This document shows, in pieces, positions 58,145 through 61,152 of a stretch of DNA of 61,152 nt. Location: the NCBI GenBank assembly GCA_026692885.1, contig JAPLNJ010001228.1, forward strand, positions 1 to 61,152, read 5' to 3'. A model generated the notes under the pieces. It was not told where the DNA came from. It made no database searches and saw only the letters and a list, made by a program, of their open reading frames with translations. Made by a program: the position numbers and the translations under genes. The stretch comes from Planctomycetota bacterium. GTDB taxonomy: Bacteria > Planctomycetota > Planctomycetia > Pirellulales > Pirellulaceae. How positions within the stretch are numbered: the first letter of the stretch is position 1; each line of letters begins with the position of its first letter.

Positions 58145-60937
58145 TCATCGCGTGCCTCCCATAACTTCCGGCGACAAAGCAATGATCTCTGTCGCCGCCG
58201 TCTTCAAGGTAAAACGGTCACCGCGGACGGTTTCAGCCTTCTTGCCGTTGCGAACCAGGTTCACCTGTCGACCGGGCCATGGATTCTGCACGGTGCAGTC
58301 ACGGCCTTTTTCGCTCACAATGCGCACCTGGCCAACCAGGCCATCCTTAAGTTCGGCCGACATCAGGAACGCGCCGCGGGCTCGCAGGGTGCCGAACCGC
58401 GCGTCCATCTCGCGCGGCCAGCAGGGGAAGAATCGCAGCACCCCCTCGTGACTTTGCAGGAGCATCTCCTGGATCGCGTTCGGCACGATGCTCTGGTGTT
58501 CCATGCCGTGGGGATTGCCACGGATCATGCCGTTGGGCCAAGCCAACTGTTCCAGCATCGACGACATTTCCTGGAAGATGACCTGCGGATCGCATCCCAC
58601 CCGCACCGCAGCCGCGTAGAAGCTGTTCATGCCGTTGAAATCAACCCACCGGTTCATCACCCGAATCTGGTTGCGGGCGCGCTGCAGAAGTTCCGGCGGA
58701 CTATCCAGCCCGAGGCCGCCAGCCGGATAGATGTGCTGGATGCCGAGGGTGTTGTCCTGCCACCAGGGTGTGCCTTTCTCCGTGTAGCGGAAGATTGGCA
58801 GATTCAAAGTCTCGTCGTTCCGCGGCAGGTGCTTGGGCCAGAACGTCTCCGGAAGATCACGGACCGTGCAAGTGGGGTACGGGGCCAGATGATCGCGGAT
58901 ATGACTCCATTTTTCGCGGCGGTCGACATCCACGCCCAGTTCCTGGCTCATGTCCAGAGCGAGGTTCAAGACCATCCGCACGAGGCCAATGGAAAGCAGT
59001 CCATTGACATCGTCGCCGGACTCCTCGTGAATCGGGTCGAAGTAGTCGTTGTACTGTCCATCCTCGAATTTGAGCCAGTTCTCCCAGAAGGTCGCGACTC
59101 CCTTCACGTACGGGTAGGCTCGCTTCCCGAAATCAAGGTCATCGGTCGCGTACCACTGCATGGCCAGCGGTACGCAGGAGTAGGCACCGTTGCTCTTCTG
59201 TTCGGGAGACTGGCCGCCGCGGCCCAAGGCCCGCCCGGCCGCGTGGCAGCACCCCAACGGGGCAATCGTGCGACATTGATAGATCCCCGCCACGCTCTCG
59301 GTCCGGACGCTCGCGTCGTTCTCCGTTCTCTGGGCCACGTGAAAGAAGGGATGACTGCAGGGATCGGCCTGCTCGATGTGGTTGGCGGCGTAGAGCCCGT
59401 AGAAGGGCGCTACGAAGTTGTAGTTCAAGAAATAGCACCCACCCCAGGCACTGAAATCCGTCGTCACCCAGCCGAACAGGCCGGGTGGGAATTCCGGATC
59501 GCGGCTGGCGCTGGCCATGACGTAGTGGGATAGGTAGTAGCGTTGCTCCAGGACTTTGTCCGGGATCTCGACGAACGATGCGTTCCAGAAGCGGCGCCAC
59601 CAAGCCTCGTGCGCGTGGCGGAGTTCCGCCAGACGAGCATGGTCAACCGCCAGCGCGCGTCGCACGACCGCCGCCCGAAAATCCTTGTCGTTGAAGATGC
59701 TGTCTACCGCGGCGACCAGCATAACGGGTTTGCCGGGTTCGACGGCGAAGGAACCGTTTCCGTCTAGGTTGCGCAATCCGCAGGCGGCGCCCGTCGGAAT
59801 CGGCGTGTCCTTTTCAAAGCAGCGCTGGACAACCTGGACACCACTCGCTTGGTCCGGGATTGGCGATTCCTTAAGTTCCGCGGTCTTCCGCCCATCCACG
59901 TACAGGCAGAAATCCTGTCCGTCGCACACGCCGGCTAAGTGCACCCATTGGCCCCCCGGGATCGGCTCCGGCGCCTGGACAAAGACGTCCCCGATGGCAA
60001 ATCGCGGCTTGCCTCCCGAAAGTCCCAGGCTCCAATGCTTGTTCCACTCCCCTTGACTGAGAATGTAAGCCGTCGCCAAATCGCGGTTGTGCTTGACGAA
60101 AGCCGACACCGTGACGGCTTTTCCGGGTTTCCAAGGGTCGGAATCGATGTATCCCGTCTTGCCGTCCAATTTCAGGGCCTGGCCTCGCACACCGTCGACG
60201 AAGGACGTTGTACCGTGTGCAATGCCCTGATCGATCGAGCCCTCGAAATCCCAGTGGCGTACCAGACCGTCGGCAACCTCGCCCCTGTCGGCCAAGGTTT
60301 TGACTTCATCCGCGGATAGCGCGCGACCGTAGATGCGGACCTCGTCGAGCGCGCCGTCCAGGTACCAACGGCCCTTGTCATACTGTTCCCGCCCGAGCTG
60401 AATGCGACCTGAGCCTCCGGAGAGTGGGGGCGGTACGCGGTCGGGGAGTGACAGCCGGGCAGTGCCCTGGATGACGCCTTTCACCGCCTGGAGTTTGATC
60501 CACAGCAGGTTGTCCGTCGCCATCACGCCAGTTTCCAGGGCCAGTGTCCGCCCGCCCTTTTCAAAGCGTCCGGTCGTGACCGCGGTGAGCAGGTCCTGCT
60601 CCATGTGGTAGGAGGCGTCCTGCAGTTCGGGGAAGACGAGATCGAGTCTGGCCAGAGGGCGAGGAGAACCGCCGTGGGAATTCAGGGTCCACAGGTCATT
60701 TTTGTTGATGTAGAACTGCAGCTTCCCCGGTCCACCGCCGATGGCCACCAAGGTGTCACCGTTGCCCAGCAGCGGGGCATCGACGGCGCCGGCTGACGGG
60801 ATGTTGACCGGTGGTTTTGTGAAGACGGCCTTATGCCGCGAGACAATGGTTTCGCTGTCGGATTTCGTCGTTTCTGCACTGGAAACGAGTGGCAGCCCAA
60901 ACAGGGCGACAGCAGCCAAGGTCAGAGATCTCTTCAC
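58145..60937 (-). CDS. Secreted GH95-like glycosidase with inserted LamG domain
   Basis: About 930 residues from the GTG at 60937, preceded by AAAGG and starting a clear signal peptide (K-R-S-L-T-L-A-A-V-A-L-F-G). The ATG at 61051 would add 38 residues with another hydrophobic stretch. Residues about 25-165 form a beta-supersandwich (G-N-G-D-T-L-V-A-I-G-G-G, K-N-D-L-W). A LamG-type domain (about 175-370: G-R-W-Y-L-D-G-A-L-D-E-V-R-I-Y-G-R) is inserted. The alpha-helical barrel follows (Y-F-L-N-Y-N-F-V-A-P-F-Y-G-L, H-E-E-S-G-D-D) and then a beta C-terminus. This is like GH95-type or related fucosidase/galactosidase families; the catalytic residues are not assigned with certainty. Confidence 0.78.
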   Translation of the reverse strand: MKRSLTLAAVALFGLPLVSSAETTKSDSETIVSRHKAVFTKPPVNIPSAGAVDAPLLGNGDTLVAIGGGPGKLQFYINKNDLWTLNSHGGSPRPLARLDLVFPELQDASYHMEQDLLTAVTTGRFEKGGRTLALETGVMATDNLLWIKLQAVKGVIQGTARLSLPDRVPPPLSGGSGRIQLGREQYDKGRWYLDGALDEVRIYGRALSADEVKTLADRGEVADGLVRHWDFEGSIDQGIAHGTTSFVDGVRGQALKLDGKTGYIDSDPWKPGKAVTVSAFVKHNRDLATAYILSQGEWNKHWSLGLSGGKPRFAIGDVFVQAPEPIPGGQWVHLAGVCDGQDFCLYVDGRKTAELKESPIPDQASGVQVVQRCFEKDTPIPTGAACGLRNLDGNGSFAVEPGKPVMLVAAVDSIFNDKDFRAAVVRRALAVDHARLAELRHAHEAWWRRFWNASFVEIPDKVLEQRYYLSHYVMASASRDPEFPPGLFGWVTTDFSAWGGCYFLNYNFVAPFYGLYAANHIEQADPCSHPFFHVAQRTENDASVRTESVAGIYQCRTIAPLGCCHAAGRALGRGGQSPEQKSNGAYSCVPLAMQWYATDDLDFGKRAYPYVKGVATFWENWLKFEDGQYNDYFDPIHEESGDDVNGLLSIGLVRMVLNLALDMSQELGVDVDRREKWSHIRDHLAPYPTCTVRDLPETFWPKHLPRNDETLNLPIFRYTEKGTPWWQDNTLGIQHIYPAGGLGLDSPPELLQRARNQIRVMNRWVDFNGMNSFYAAAVRVGCDPQVIFQEMSSMLEQLAWPNGMIRGNPHGMEHQSIVPNAIQEMLLQSHEGVLRFFPCWPREMDARFGTLRARGAFLMSAELKDGLVGQVRIVSEKGRDCTVQNPWPGRQVNLVRNGKKAETVRGDRFTLKTAATEIIALSPEVMGGTR

Positions 60938-61152
60938 GGTTCTTGCCTTTCGCTTGTAGAGTGTGTGTGGGCGGCGAGCGTCGCTGTCCGGGAGTTCGAA
61001 CGGAAAGGCCAGCAGGCAGCAGAATGCGACGATTGTACCTCGGTGCTTCACAGTCAGGTTCCTTTGGTGGGTGAAATGACATGCTATCCGCCGGGCAGCT
61101 GATTCGCCACCGGAGCCCTGCTGCGCGCCGACAAGTGGGCGCTCGGTCGGAC
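60938..61152. other. Right edge
   Basis: Contains the alternative start of the GH95-like gene (61051) and its upstream region. No promoter was identified and no further gene begins before the window ends. Confidence 0.4.

Noticed and set aside
58121..59533. 470-codon plus-strand frame
   Set aside because: It is antisense to the GH95-like gene and has no recognisable motif.

Overview
The window looks like a chromosomal piece of a GC-rich planctomycete (Pirellulales-like), possibly from a metagenome bin. This rests on gene content: HzsA-like propeller proteins with CXXCH motifs, a C-S-P-T-R sulfatase, Tat- and Sec-exported sugar enzymes, large signal-peptide proteins, and many small dispersed palindromes. 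No marker gene fixes the species. The only RNA gene I can support is RNase P RNA (rnpB) at 3956-4375, minus strand. I saw no tRNA, rRNA, CRISPR array or complete insertion sequence.

Layout. 0.3-18.2 kb: a DUF1854 protein, two HzsA-like secreted propellers (minus), rnpB, an M14-type carboxypeptidase, a patatin-like phospholipase, then PQQ-type propeller, sulfatase and a 930-aa orphan on the plus strand. 18.6-23.4 kb: a minus-strand operon of GH32 fructosidase, DUF2961/GH172 and a shortened GH130-like protein, which suggests breakdown of a fructan or similar furanosidic sugar. 23.6-26.8 kb: a CHAT-type fragment, a PD40 protein and a Tat-exported aldo/keto reductase. 26.9-28.8 kb: a HigBA toxin-antitoxin module between 29-bp near-identical direct repeats, then a truncated histidine kinase. 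29-32.3 kb: an S9 peptidase and a hydrolase/metallopeptidase chimera. 32.7-35.9 kb: a SEFIR-NTPase-TPR protein whose gene has absorbed several repeats in frame. 36-37.2 kb: an acetylesterase.

37.6-52 kb is one long minus-strand series of secreted carbohydrate enzymes: GH32, GH32-like relic, GH-D-like 1237-aa protein, GH32 tail fragment, polysaccharide deacetylase with beta-strand repeats, GH2 relic, M14 protein, acetylesterase relic, GH27. Several share nearly the same signal-peptide DNA. 52-61 kb: a LacI relic split by a palindrome, an orphan antitoxin-like protein, a low-GC TIR-WD40 protein, a glycosidase tail fragment and a GH95-like enzyme with a LamG domain.

Two themes stand out. First, an unusual number of genes are reduced to a 5' end joined to a 3' end with the middle missing (DUF1566, GH130, sulfatase, sialate esterase, GH2, GH32-like). 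Second, small palindromic repeats have entered or ended coding sequences (SEFIR protein, CHAT fragment, HigA end, LacI relic). The SEFIR and TIR proteins are the best candidates for immune or conflict functions.
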